DNA of 64,000 bases from Clavaria fumosa (taxonomy: Eukaryota; Basidiomycota; Agaricomycetes; Agaricales; Clavariaceae): positions 2,790,001 through 2,854,000 of the forward strand of contig OX637800.1 in the NCBI GenBank assembly GCA_951802425.1, written 5' to 3'. The notes under the pieces were generated by a model. It had not been told where the DNA came from, searched no databases, and saw nothing but the letters and a program-made list of their open reading frames with translations. This document shows, piece by piece, positions 44,009-56,403 of this stretch. Position 1 is the stretch's first letter. Every line of letters begins with the position of its first letter. Position numbers and translations under genes: made by a program.

Positions 44009-45073
44009 TCAGTCACAAACAAACCAGTACCGACCTTTCTCGCGCCGAATATAAAAGGAAAAGACACAGCCGCTAATCTTCCGTGAGCCAAAAACCAATG
44101 ACGAAAGTGTAGACCATTGAGATAAGCTAACCTGGTGCACCTTCGGTAGACCCGTAGTCAGCGACGTAGGATTATCTGATAAGCCCAAAGGTTCCGGGTC
44201 AGGAAGAACTTCCCCTCTCTGTATGGCTTCTTCATGGGCCGTTCTCAAACTTTCCCTGATGGCATTCCGCAGGTCATCATTTTCGTCTCTGTCCCCATCA
44301 CTTGATGAGTCCAAGGGTTCCGGGTCAGGAAGAACTTCCCCTCTCCGTAGGGCCTCTTCATGGGCAGTTCGCAAGCTTTCCTTGATGACATTCTGCAGGT
44401 GATCTGATGAGTCCAAATCAGTAGGAAACCCCTCCATTCCGGTGGGATCCAGCACATTCGGGCGGCTGCTCTGCCCATTCTCGTCCTGGAGTACGCCCAA
44501 AGGTTCCGGGTTGACACCCCACAGGCCATCTCGCCGGTGAGATCCGGTTTGGAGGTAGATCTCAAGAGCTTCAGCCTTCTCGCGGACGCTTGCGCCACGG
44601 TCAATTCCATATTTGTCAATATACTGAAAATTTTCAAGGTCCTGGATGATTAAAGGGTGATTCTGGAAGTATATCGCGATGTCCCCCGAGCCATGATTCA
44701 GACAGTGCTCGAGAACCAACAAAGACTGAGTAGCAGGGCGGATGAATAGATTTGATAATACGTAAAACAGGATGGAAATGACCTTGTATACGCGCCGCCA
44801 GTTCTTGCCCGTCTCATTCAACCTCTTGTATAACGTAGTCAAAATCTCGTTAAAGATGGTCCTGGAACATGTATATAACGATTCATCCGTTATGCACAAG
44901 GTGTGAAGAGTAAACACAAACACGTCGTATGTCATCAGGGCGATTTCGCTCAGTTGAGCAGTCGATGGGCTTGATGGGTCGTTAGACGTGGCATAGCGAA
45001 CCCTGGTTTGTACATTTGAGTATCCTTTGATGTAATTCTTGACACGTACGGCCCAGTTGGCAGGGCGTTCCAT
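44009..45073 (-). CDS. ENTH-domain protein with duplicated UIM-like motifs
   Basis: Starts at 45073 with MERPANWAVRVKNYIKGYSN, then VQTRVRYATSNDPSSPSTAQ, a divergent copy of the ENTH domain of the epsin at 14.98 kb (KNYTKGYSDVQAKVRDATSN). It continues RLNETGKNWRRVYK, an intron (about 44726-44785), then LVLEHCLNHGSGDIAIYFQN and GASVREKAEALEIYLQTG. The C-terminal part has two near-identical ~45-residue blocks, each DxLxNxIxESLRTAHEEA followed by RGEVLPDPEPL, reading as two UIM-like helices. No NPF motifs are present. It would bind membrane lipid and ubiquitin but lacks the EH-protein-binding tail of true epsins. It is followed on the same strand by the TKL kinase with only a small gap, and a donor at VHQ|gttagc could splice onward. 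Confidence 0.75.
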   Translation of the reverse strand: MERPANWAVRVKNYIKGYSNVQTRVRYATSNDPSSPSTAQLSEIALMTYDVFVFTLHTLCITDESLYTCSRTIFNEILTTLYKRLNETGKNWRRVYKVISILFYVLSNLFIRPATQSLLVLEHCLNHGSGDIAIYFQNHPLIIQDLENFQYIDKYGIDRGASVREKAEALEIYLQTGSHRRDGLWGVNPEPLGVLQDENGQSSRPNVLDPTGMEGFPTDLDSSDHLQNVIKESLRTAHEEALRRGEVLPDPEPLDSSSDGDRDENDDLRNAIRESLRTAHEEAIQRGEVLPDPEPLGLSDNPTSLTTGLPKVHQVSLSQWSTLSSLVFGSRKISGCVFSFYIRREKGRYWFVCD

Positions 45074-45561
45074 CGGCAGTTACGCGTTCGTACACTTGTT
45101 CGCGAGCCTTCACTTCGATTATGCCGCGGAATGATGTAGCACGCGAAAAGTTCGACGCACAGCAATGGAATGCAGATTTAGGCAAGTGGTAGGCGGCAAC
45201 TGACCAACAGAACCGTTCATAATTGCTGCAAGGTAGCCAGAGGTATGAGTCAAGTAGACACCCGCTCTCTTTCGACTTGCGGTGGGCTGAATTCAGCAGA
45301 GGGACTTCAAGACACCAACGCGTCGGGCTGAACGACGCAAACGCGACTTTGCGTCTTGCCACCTTACTCGATCATCACGCACGCTAGTCTGGAAAGTATT
45401 TCAAATTAGGCGAGTCCCATTCAAAACTTGTCATTTTAGCTCGCCTGGAACGAAATTTGTACTCTTAAGCAGCCTACATCGTCTCTCATGCTTGCCCTTG
45501 ATTTCTTCGTTTTCGCAAGGCGGTCGTACCAACTTCTTCAAACGGCTGGCTCTCGGCGAAC
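45074..45561. other. Divergent intergenic region
   Basis: Between the ENTH-UIM gene (-) and the AGC-like kinase (+). A 126-codon minus-strand frame at 44982-45362 overlaps the ENTH start and could mark an alternative 5' exon. Otherwise nothing is recognised. Confidence 0.4.
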
Positions 45562-47696
45562 ATGCCGCTATTTCAAGTCTTGCAACCATTCGCATCAGCC
45601 ATGGACGTCTTTCGTCAACTCAAAACTCCCCTCTTGAACCTCTGTCGACAGTCCAACATAATCCCTGCACATTCCTCTCCCACTCCCAGTGATGTGAAAC
45701 AGGTCGGGATTCAAAAACCCAGATCGAGCCACTACGTTCTCGCTGAAGATTGAACTTCTTCTCAGGCCACCCCTCTGCCGCTTTTTGATTTGGAGGAAAA
45801 TCGTATTGCACAAGAATTTGCGGATTTATATCATGGCTGCGACATCTCTAGCGCCAAGTTGAGTTTGCGATCTTTCAGCGTCACCGCCAAATTCGTCAAG
45901 GAGCAACTGCACAAAATGGAGAAATATCAGTCATTACTCACCCACGCCTGTCTGTCATACGGCCAATCCATATCCACACAGGGAACATCACTCTCAGACA
46001 ACACCGCTATCTCGTCGACCTTCTCTGATACATCTGTTGAAACCTTTCTAGAACGACCTCAAATTTTGAACGCTAACGACTTTGTCATCTTGCTTCCACT
46101 CGGAGGTGGTGCCAGCGGAACGGTTTACAAAGTACAGCACAAAGCCACTGGCAGAATCTCTGCTATGAAGATAATTCCCAATGCCCAATTATCGGCCCGT
46201 CAGATCAAGGCAGTTTGTGCCGAGCAACAGGCGCTGAAGAGAGCACTGGGTGTGAAGGGTGTGCTTCAGTTGGAAGCTAGTTTTCAGGACACTCTAAATT
46301 TCTACTTGTTGACGGTTCGTTTGCTATCTCTCTATGTTCGCTTCGCTAATCTTCCCGTAGACATATCACTCGGGTGGCGATCTAGCCTCTCATATGACAA
46401 GATTTGGCTGCTTTACGGAAGATCAGATACGCGTTTACGGAGGTGAATTGGTGTGTTTCCCTAAATATGACCGGCAGCTTCCATGCAGCTTCACTAACCA
46501 TGTTGCAGGTCATTGCCATCCAGCGTTTACACGAACTTGGAATTGTGCACCGCGACCTGAAGCCGGCAAACATCTTGATCGACAGCAGTGGCCATATCGT
46601 CATCGCCGACTTCGGACTTGCGCATGTGTTCGATGATATGCCATTCAAATCTGGGGTTCTTTTGAACCATCCCTGTGGCACGCCAGGCTTCATGGCACCT
46701 GAGGTCTTCCAGAGGGATATTTACGGGTTCGGTGCAGATGTCTGGTCGCTCGGCATCGTCTTATTCATAATGGCTTTTGGCTTCCCTCCTTGGGTCGGCG
46801 CTTCACCGCAGGAGATCTTTTTGAAAACTCTTGCTGAGCCCCTCTACGTTGCAGAGCCTGATCGTATCAGCTCCGAATTCCATGAAGTTCTGCATCTTGT
46901 AAGCCTCGCCGTCATGTTGTCGTCAGCCTGTCTCTGAAACACACGCTTAGACGCTTGCCAAGAATCCCCAAGACCGTGTCAGCCTACAGGACCTAAAATC
47001 TGGGAGGTTCTTTGGAAATCTGTACGTCCTCAACGAGCCCTACCGCTACCTAATCTTGAACCACCTTCGGCAATTAGCGACTGGTCGACGCTTTTGAGTA
47101 GACACACCCCCGCTCCGCCCAAGTCCGCGCGTGACCCGGGGCCGCCTGCCAGACCAGTCAATCTCAAAAGGGTCATTGACGTCGGTCGCGCTTACGATGC
47201 GCCCGGTCTATTCGATCCGTTTCCCCTGTATGCATACACAGACCCTGCGCTGCTTCTTCCTCGCTTCCAGACGACAGCTGCCGCTAGTGCGAGTGGCGGC
47301 ACCGTCCGCACTGCTCCCTCCGGATGGAAGGCGTCTAATATATTCCTTGCGCTGCACCGCCGTGTGTCCCGTTCACAATTGCCATCTCCTTGCCCCCGAC
47401 AGCTGCCCACACCTCGCCACCATGAAATCAGCCCCACTGGTGAACTCGAACCTGACCACCGGTACCATACGGTGCGATTCACGTGGAGTCTTCGTCGCTC
47501 GCTGGCTTCGTCCCTTTCGTCCACCTCTTGTCATAAGACGCACATGAACCCGTCGACGACGGGGATAGCTGTTTCCCCTGTCACCTCACCGTGCCAAGTC
47601 ATATCTGCTCCACCGCGCAAGGTCAAGGTCAGGTTTCGTTTACCGGACTGGGGTCGACCCTTGCGAAGAAAACGGTTGGGGAGACAAATTCTCTAG
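45562..47696 (+). CDS. AGC-like serine/threonine protein kinase
   Basis: Exon 1 (45562 to about 45708) gives MPLFQVLQPFASAMDVFRQL. After an intron, ATPLPLFDLEENRIAQEFAD follows, then the kinase domain: FVILLPLGGGASGTVYKVQH (glycine loop), ISAMKIIP (Lys), then YHSGGDLASHMTRFGCFTED, IVHRDLKPANILIDSSGHIV (catalytic loop intact), IADFGLAHVF, HPCGTPGFMAPEVF, GADVWSLGIVLFIMAFGFPP and NPQDRVSLQDLKSGRFFGN. The tail (about 47085-47696) is Pro/Ser/Arg-rich and disordered, ending at 47696. All catalytic residues (HRD, DFG, APE) are present, so it should be active. AGC-type is suggested by GGDL after the hinge and by GTPGFMAPE. It resembles lineage-specific kinases of mushrooms. Substrate unknown. Introns are about 50-70 nt. 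Confidence 0.82.
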
Positions 47697-48067
47697 TATT
47701 CATTGTTCATTTTCCACTTAGCGTCGATTTGACGCGCCACACGTTCTTTGAATTCTCTCGTTCTTTATCGGCCTCGATCTTGCTCTCCATTAAATTTTAT
47801 CTGTCTATCATTGCATTATGACGTACTTTCCCCCAAGCGCAATATTATACATGCATCTCCACAAGACTTTACTGTGACAGCATCTAGAACATGATCGCAC
47901 ACCACATGTTCTGCTGTAAGAGATCGTGTCTGAAAGCATCCCAGCGAGCGCGAATCAGGAAAAGGCCATGCTGTTATCATACGGCTGTCGTGGATTACAC
48001 TTAACAAGGTGCCATGGAAGATTGTTAAGGGGATAAACCAACTAGTCTTTGGGCTCGCCGTCTACTA
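47697..48067. other. Convergent intergenic region
   Basis: AT-rich spacer between the 3' ends of the AGC-like kinase and prefoldin subunit 5. Nothing else is seen. Confidence 0.5.
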
Positions 48068-48698
48068 TCAGCTCGGAGCATCTGAACTCTCCGCGCTGCC
48101 CTCCCTCAATTTTGTCTGCATCACGCCAACGAGAAGAGTCATCCTTCTCTGCTTTTCCGCAATAGTTTCCTGTAGACTTTCGAGATTAGACTGGATGAAG
48201 CCTACTTTGGACGCGTAGTAGGACTGAGCTTGAGCGCGGGTCTGCAATTGTCGGGTGTATTTCAGTTCTCGAAAATGCACCTCATTGAGATGTACCTTTA
48301 GTATAAAGTAACCGGTGCCCACATCGACGATGACCTTCTCCGTGTCCGCCAGCCGGCCGGGTACATAGAGCGAGTTTGTCAACGGGACCAGGATAGTCTT
48401 GTCTGTAAAGTGTGGTGGTTATAGCCTGGTATTCATTCCACTGCAGGAGGACCTTCACCCTTATTTTCTGGTGAGATCTCTGCCACGTTGTCCATGCACG
48501 CTTTGAATTTGGCCTGTGCATGCTTGAGCTGGGCGAACGAGTTGGTGAGATGCGTGATCTCCTACATGATCTGGTTAGTCGTGAGGCGGCATCGGGGCTA
48601 ATGCCACTCACCTCCTCGAGCTGACGGCGAACCTGTGCGAGCTGGTTGATATCAAGGTCTGAAGCATTGATTTCAGTGGGTTGAGGAGGCGCCGACAT
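48068..48698 (-). CDS. GIM5: Prefoldin subunit 5
   Basis: Three exons. The first has MSAPPQPTEINASDLDINQL then AQVRRQLEE. After an intron comes EITHLTNSFAQLKHAQAKFK and NVAEISPENKG. After a second intron comes KTILVPLTNSLYVPGRLADT, EKVIVDVGTGYFILKVHLNE and a long coiled coil ending EKQRRMTLLVGVMQTKLREG, with the stop at 48068. The helix-hairpin-helix layout, with PLTxSLYVPG and VDVGTGYF, is diagnostic of the alpha-class prefoldin subunit 5. Length (about 165-170 residues) is normal. Prefoldin is a cytosolic hexamer that delivers unfolded actin and tubulin to the CCT chaperonin. Confidence 0.92.
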
Positions 48699-48806
48699 TA
48701 TTAGCAGAGCGAACACTCCCTGACAGGCCTGATCGCCCAGGCGCTTGTTGTTGGCGTCAGACCGTGCCGCAACCACGGTCCACTCTTGCCGTCCTCATAC
48801 CCCACC

Positions 48807-51050
48807 ATGTCAAGACCAAAGCATCCGCAAGACTTGGGCAAGTCGTCCATTCAATAGCCTTACTCTAACACAAACTTGACAGCCTTGAGCAGTGGCCATA
48901 TTTCACAGCTCGTTTCACCCAACGAAGGGTAATATCATAGACTGGTCCTCCAAGGCTTCTCAGGGTATGTTACATCTCTCCCTTAGTGTTCACGCACCTG
49001 AATGTTACCCGAGCAGACCTCAAACTCGCCAACCTAGAATTCAATACCCTGCCGAGTGGCCTTCACGTCGTAGAGTCCGACATTGTGTAAGTTTCTCATC
49101 CAGTTGCCTTGCCCTTCCTGTCAATTCGTCTACACTTATTCTTTTAGCTACTTCACAACCCCGAACCCCGTAGCTGGGAATTCACGTCAGTACACGGGCG
49201 TCTCCGTATTCCGCCGCCGGCCGACTACTTCCGCGGGGCATCGCGGTTTCCTTCTCTCTGCTCTTGGCATCCTCCTCGCACCGAGCGCACATCCCCGCCC
49301 ATGGCGTCACGTCAACGCTCTCAAAGAGCTCTACGCTCGCCCCATATTTGATCCCCCACCAGACGGCGAGGCAGATCTGCTCGAACCCCGTGACAACGAG
49401 CGCCAGAAAGCCGCGGAAAGCTGGTTTGAGGAGCGTCAATTGAGACGGGCTGATCTCGGCGGCGAGGACGCCTGGTCGGGGTGGGCTGATGAACTGCTAG
49501 GCGATGAGGAAGAATGTGTATGTCCATCTCTATTTTTCTGAGCACCTTGAGTACCTAACCTCCCTTTAGCCCCTGCTACATCTATCTCACATGCTCGCAC
49601 TATTTGGACCCTCCTCAATGACTCTGTATAAACACATTGTCGGCCGCAAGCGCGTTCTCATTTACACTCGGCCGCCACAGCGTGTCGAGTCAGCTTGCGC
49701 GCTTGCCTTCGTTGCTTCTGCCCTCGGAGATCTCGACCCTGCCCTTTCCTCAACGCAAGGCCGACTCCCTCCCTCAATGTCCCCACTACCCGTCCTTGGC
49801 CTTGTTACTCTGAACGACACGGATAGACTTGTAGAGGCTGCAGACGGCTGGGTAGCGTGCACGACCGACGCTATCTTTCTCGATAAGCCTAGCTATTATG
49901 ATTTGATGGTGGATCTAACTGATCCTGGTATGAGCATTGGCATGGGTGCTGCACGTCCGTCATTTTGGATCAGTCATTGCGTTGAGCTGGATGGTGGCAA
50001 GAAGGAATGGAGAAGGAGCGCGTTCCGGTTCGCTTGGAGCGACGTTAAGCTGGTCTGTCGTTCCCCTCGTTTTGCTCGTAGTAATTGAATTAATTCCGAG
50101 GCACATAACCATGCTACCTACATGTCGATGCGCAAATACAGTGGAACGAGATCGACCGCATGCTCGTTGTATGCACACCGACCGCGTGGGGCGCAGGGGG
50201 CTCAGGGGGTGTACTCGCAGCCGCCGCAGCCTGCTGTGGTCGCGATGCCAAGCCGCGCTCGCTGTCAGCTGCCTGGACGGACGTCTGGCGTGTGTACGAG
50301 GAGGTTTGCGTTGTGTGCGCAGGGTTGTGGATGTCGCGCGCAAGCGGGCGGCCCACTAGTGATGCTGCTACGGCGAACCGTTCTACCCGGCCACCCTCGC
50401 GGTTAGTACCTGGGGGCCTGATCGATCTGGACCAGGAGGGCGACATAGAGGAAGATGACGCGGGAGCCACGAGCACCATGCGTCTCCTGGGGCTCGGCAT
50501 CGAGGGCAGGCCGAACGCGGGCGGCGCGTCAACCACCCCGCAGGCCGTAAGTCGCAATAGCGGCAAGGGCTGGAAGATACGCAAGGACAAGAGCAGGATC
50601 CACTCTGACATGAATCCCCCCCTCCCAACGCCTACGACGCCGTTGTCGGGCGGTGGCAGCTATAAGCAAGCGGACGATGACTTGCTCTCGCCGCGCGTCG
50701 TGGAGCAGCAAGACGCGGACGACGAGCACCCTGACGAGCGTCACCACGGCATCGGACGGCGAGAGCGCGAACGCGAAGCAATGGCGACGCTCGCTCTTCT
50801 TCAAACGTTTCACGCGCACACCACATGGCAGGTCGCGCGTCTGCTAGAGATTCTTTCCTCTCCCGCTGGCGATTCGAGTCAGGACCGCGCGCAGCTCACG
50901 CCGCGGGATGTCCTTGGGCTCGAACTCGGGCCATTCAGCGTGATGGACTCGCGTTATCTCGGGTGGCTTGCGGATAAGTATGCTGGCGGGAGAAAAATCA
51001 TGATCAAACGTGGTTGGCGTGAGGTGTTAGCACTGGTGTTTGGAGTGTAG
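48807..51050 (+). CDS. DUF4484/LCHN (DENN-related) protein
   Basis: Proposed exon 1 (48807-48837, MSRPKHPQDL) is joined through a GC-AG intron (48838-48892) to VAIFHSSFHPTKGNIIDWSS, the conserved LCHN/DENND11 opening. Later exons carry EFNTLPSGLH-like text near 49040, YTGVSVFRRRPTTSAGHRGF and WRHVNALKELYARPIFDPPP. Next come LLHLSHMLALFGPSSMTLYK with HIVGRKRVLIYTRPP, PVLGLVTLNDTDRLVEAADG, WVACTTDAIFLDKPSYYDLM, and after an intron WNEIDRMLVVCTPTAWGAG. A low-complexity acidic and Ser/Pro-rich insert is followed by the C-terminal helical part (VARLLEILSS, GPFSVMDSRYLGWLADKYAG, ending at 51050). Members are DENN-fold proteins, probably linked to Rab regulation and vesicle traffic. The role in fungi is poorly defined. 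The 5' end is the least certain part. Confidence 0.8.
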
Positions 51051-51441
51051 GACATGCAGTTTATAGGGTAGCTTCTACATATTCGGGACTGTGGTTTGGG
51101 TAATATAAATATATATTTCTACGGACGTGTGCTTCTTGCCATACATACGACATTTTTGTTATGTGGTTCGGCATAATGCATATCTTCTCAGCCTGGATAT
51201 CACAACCCCAGAAGAAACACGGAGAACAGGGTTTACATATAGAATGAGGGTTCGCCACGGTATGAAGTGCTTGGATGAGATATGTCTGCTTGGATTGAGT
51301 GCATCATGATGGTATGAGACGAAGTGGACGAAGCGGCCGCGAGCTGGTCGCTACGAGGATATCTGGGCACGTGAAGAATTTTTGCTTAGACTAACGAACC
51401 GTAGGCCTTCACGCTGATGGCCAGGGAAAAGCCCGCTTGGG
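51051..51441. other. Convergent intergenic region
   Basis: Between the 3' ends of the DUF4484 gene and CDK1. Short AT stretches, no gene recognised. Confidence 0.5.
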
Positions 51442-52894
<1,453 letters not shown>

Positions 52895-53736
52895 TAGCTT
52901 GACGTAGAGTGGCTGAATGGAGAGCCAAGGTGCTGATGAAACCGCAGGTCCCGTAGTCCGCACATTGTTTGTGCTTGTAATGCTAACAAATTTTACCCGC
53001 TCACCATACACTACGCTTGTTACATCTTGCTCTTTTCTTCTTTAAAAGGGACTCGCGATGCTCGTTAGTTTATCCAAATGACCCATTTGTTGCATAATCA
53101 CCTGGGGTCTAGTGTTGACCCAGAACCTTGTCTAAACCTCGGATCGAGCACAGGTGAACAGCCAGTTACTCCGAATGAGGCAAATATGATCCCCCCAGAA
53201 GCACGAACACAGCTACGGATTTGTGTGAACAATAACCCAGCAGTCCAACAAAAGAAAAATGAAACCAAGGTTGAACATGAGTTGAAGAAGGTGAGGCAGT
53301 CATTAATAAGACCATTTTGGATGATGCATTGGCCAGTCAGGCAGTGGAATGGGCTCAGATTGCATGGCATTGCAATGGCAAATGGGTTCTCTCATTTACA
53401 TGACCTTGTTTAGTAATGTAGATATAGACTCCCCTACATGCCATCTGTGTCTGTTACATACTTGTTGTGCAATTGTATGGTCTTTTTGGTAGCACTGTGG
53501 GTCATATTTCCCACAACTCAGTTGTACTCTTGGTTACAAAGATTTTATATTTATTGTTAATAATAATGTTAGCAGGTTGTGCCATGTAATACAGCCTTAT
53601 GCCTTATATAAGAATAGATTAGGAGCAGTGTAAGTAGAAGTTCACAGGGCTTGCAATGCCCTGCCAAAATCTCACAACAGTGATTTACAGAGTTTGTTTG
53701 TAAGACCTGCTAAGTTTTTAGCAGGAATATCTGCAG
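52895..53736. other. CDK1 upstream and CpG-poor repeat-like region
   Basis: The first part is the CDK1 promoter side. From about 53240 the DNA is AT-rich and almost lacks CpG, like the NLR blocks. A 111-codon plus-strand frame (53078-53413) has no recognised domain. TGTTAGCAGG at 53567 is mirrored by CCTGCTAA at 53706, which itself forms a hairpin with the following ttagcagg. This hints at a short decayed transposable element just beyond the 3' end of GPN1. Confidence 0.4.
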
Positions 53737-55180
53737 CTAACCAGGTCTGGGCCACTTGAGATCTTCGGGCCTTCGTTCCCTCGTCAGATCAATATAGGGA
53801 CGCGGCCATCTTGAATCGCCTGTAAAAACACGCATCAACATTGTCACCAACATAACGAGCATGACTCGACATGTACTACGATCAATGATATCAGAATCTG
53901 CATCTGTATCTGCGTCGTCGTCGTCGTCCCCATCGTCTTCCTCGCCCCATTGTTGAGATTCCGGGTTCATCTCACGGTCAACGGCAAGGTCTGCCATCAA
54001 TCTGTTCATGGAATCATCCTTGACTTTTCGAAGAGACTCTTCGCGGGCAGCTCTGGCGCATTCGAGTTCCGGCAGGTACTCCCTATAGGAAAGACCGTGC
54101 AAGCGATCAACATCAACACGAATGAAGTGTGGCATAATCTGTGCTTACTTTGTATATTCATCACGGGAAGCCTCAACGGCTTCGAAGAATTCTGCCATAC
54201 CCGCGCCCGTCATGCTTGATACTCCTACAGCCTGCGAAGTATGTGCGCAGTCAGATATGCCGTAGGATGACGCCCAGTATACGGCGCACCTTGAGATGCT
54301 TGTAGAATTCATCCAATACTAAACTCATGCTGTTCATGAGACTGTTCATGTAAGTTGGCTCGCCATCCGCATCTCTTGTGCCAGCATGGGAGGCCAGCGC
54401 AGCCTGGAAAGCCTCGAAGTCGTGCATCCATTCAAGCGCGAAGTCGTGCGGTACAACATCAATTTTGTTGAAGACAAGGATGAATGGGAGTTTAGTTTTA
54501 TACAATATGCTGCACGGTTCAATAAACTGAGGGAAAACGGATAAGAACTAGAGATTGCACAGACCTGCACGCGTACAACATATTTGACATGAAGGTGGCA
54601 GGGGCCGTTGTGCGAGGCGTATCAATAACATACGCCACCACGGTCGGGAATGAAGACGCAACCGCATCTGTGATAATCGCACCCGACGCGGACCAAGTAA
54701 AAATCTCAATCTGCCCTGGGGTGTCTAGGACGACATATCTGAAGACAAAGGTCAGAGCCTCGGGCCATCAAATTATATACGAGACACACTGGACTTCATC
54801 GGCTCTCTTTTCTACCAGATCCAGAACCTGATCGAATTTGGTCGTGAATAAGTTGAGCGAGGTCAGTATCCCGCCGTTTGGTCCCAAGTTGTACCTTTCG
54901 TCACGCATTTAATCTGCGCGGAAGCGGGAGAGCGAGGTAGGACACACTGTTTCATGACCTCAGAGTAGTTCACGGTATCCCTGATGTCAATGTTAGGCTC
55001 GAATGGCATGTATGTCACCGCTGGATCGAGGTTGAGAATGTATGGAGGGGAAGGCGGCGAGAGCGAGTGCAGGTATGAATTGATGCGCTGCACAAATGTC
55101 GACTTCCCAGCACCCGCCATGCCTATGGCGATGACGACGGTAGGTTTTCTCTTCAAGCTAGAACTCGACGCAGGTTCCAT
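53737..55180 (-). CDS. NPA3: GPN-loop GTPase 1 (Npa3/GPN1)
   Basis: The start at 55180 is followed by [20 protein letters not shown] (P-loop GMAGAGKST), [32 protein letters not shown], and after an intron [16 protein letters not shown], the diagnostic Gly-Pro-Asn loop. Then [19 protein letters not shown] (switch II), [34 protein letters not shown] (NKxD), [18 protein letters not shown] (SxxT/G5 region), and a C-terminal acidic region ([16 protein letters not shown]) ending WPRPG at 53737. It is a dimeric GTPase required for assembly and nuclear import of RNA polymerase II. Five or six introns, all short. Length and motif order are normal for the family. Confidence 0.93.
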
Positions 55181-56403
55181 TGTTGAGTAACGTTGAGTCT
55201 AACTGTAGAGGACATTTGGCGTTCCGACCGTGCTTCCACGTGACCGCAGGACTACCATCGCGTGACACGCTGAAGTCGCTCATGAACCTCTCAACTTTTG
55301 CTTATCGTCTGCGAAAAAGCTGTCACTGCTGCCGGTGGACCTACCCATGAGGAGCCATTCGGTTGAACGCCACAGATATGGAGCTTGTTTCACTATGCTG
55401 TACGGGACCGCCGTCCCCAGCCTTGATCAGGAAGTCGTGCATGCGGTGTCATCAGCAGGTACCGCGGCCGACCGCGCGGTATCCCATGGACTTGCTTCTG
55501 ATACAGCCTCTTTCCGGAGTTGGTGATTGCGTTGTGTCCGGGTGGGTCTGTTGTCCCTGAACGTGCGAGGCCTCTGATGTCCCATGACTAACGCATCTTT
55601 CCGTACTTCCCCATTTAATGAAGTGCGCGTCGCGTGATGTACATGTGCGACGTCCATCTCAGGATCCGGACCGGTGCTTGTGGCTCGCCGATCCAGCTGG
55701 CCTGTGTCTCCAACGCCACATTGCTGTGAGTTGGGCACGTCTCGAAACTCCGTGGACCCCTTTCCTTGCCATGCCATAAATTTTGCGCCAACCTCTGAAA
55801 GATGGCAAGTGGCAAGAATTGAAGAACATGTTCAAGAATTGACGCGACAATGTTGACGAGTAGGAAATCAATGTGTGTCACGCACGATCCAGTCTCAGAG
55901 TACTGAATGATGTTTTCTGCCTCTTATCGTCAAACTGATTTTCCAGCAATGTTATTGAGCATCGCCGCACCTTGGACTGCATTTTAGTCCCATAACAACT
56001 CTCATGTAAGTCGCATGACAGTTATGTTTCTCCTTTAACCACAGATCCTTGCTGTGCTAGAATTTAATCCATAATCGTAGCGAAAATTGGTACCACAGTC
56101 CACGACGAAGGGAAAAATTATAATAATGCGGGGAAAGGCAGTGCGCGGTCTGCAATGGTATTTTGCTGCATGTTACTTGCTTAGACCGCTTGAGACTCCT
56201 TTTGCCACTGAAGGTCCGTCAACTCTTACTTTTATTCCCTAGCCTGATTGATGACAATTTTATATCAGCACACGTCCGCCCTTCCTCGATGTGGCGCAAA
56301 CGCAGTTTGATCACAAAATCCGAAAGGGAATGCCTCGCGGTGCCATTTTTCTAGCCCGACTTTTCTTAAATGGAGGTGTCCGAATATTTCCCGTTGCTCC
56401 ACA
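55181..56403. other. Intergenic region, no recognised gene
   Basis: About 1.2 kb between GPN1 and a plus-strand pseudokinase. Minus-strand frames of 88-116 codons at 55427-55881 are not recognised and lack supporting splice structure. Upstream exons of the pseudokinase could lie near 56370 (MEVSEYFPLL). Confidence 0.4.

Noticed and set aside
50114..50628. Minus-strand frames of 81-165 codons within the DUF4484 gene
   Set aside because: GC-rich shadow frames opposite a coding exon with recognised domain content.
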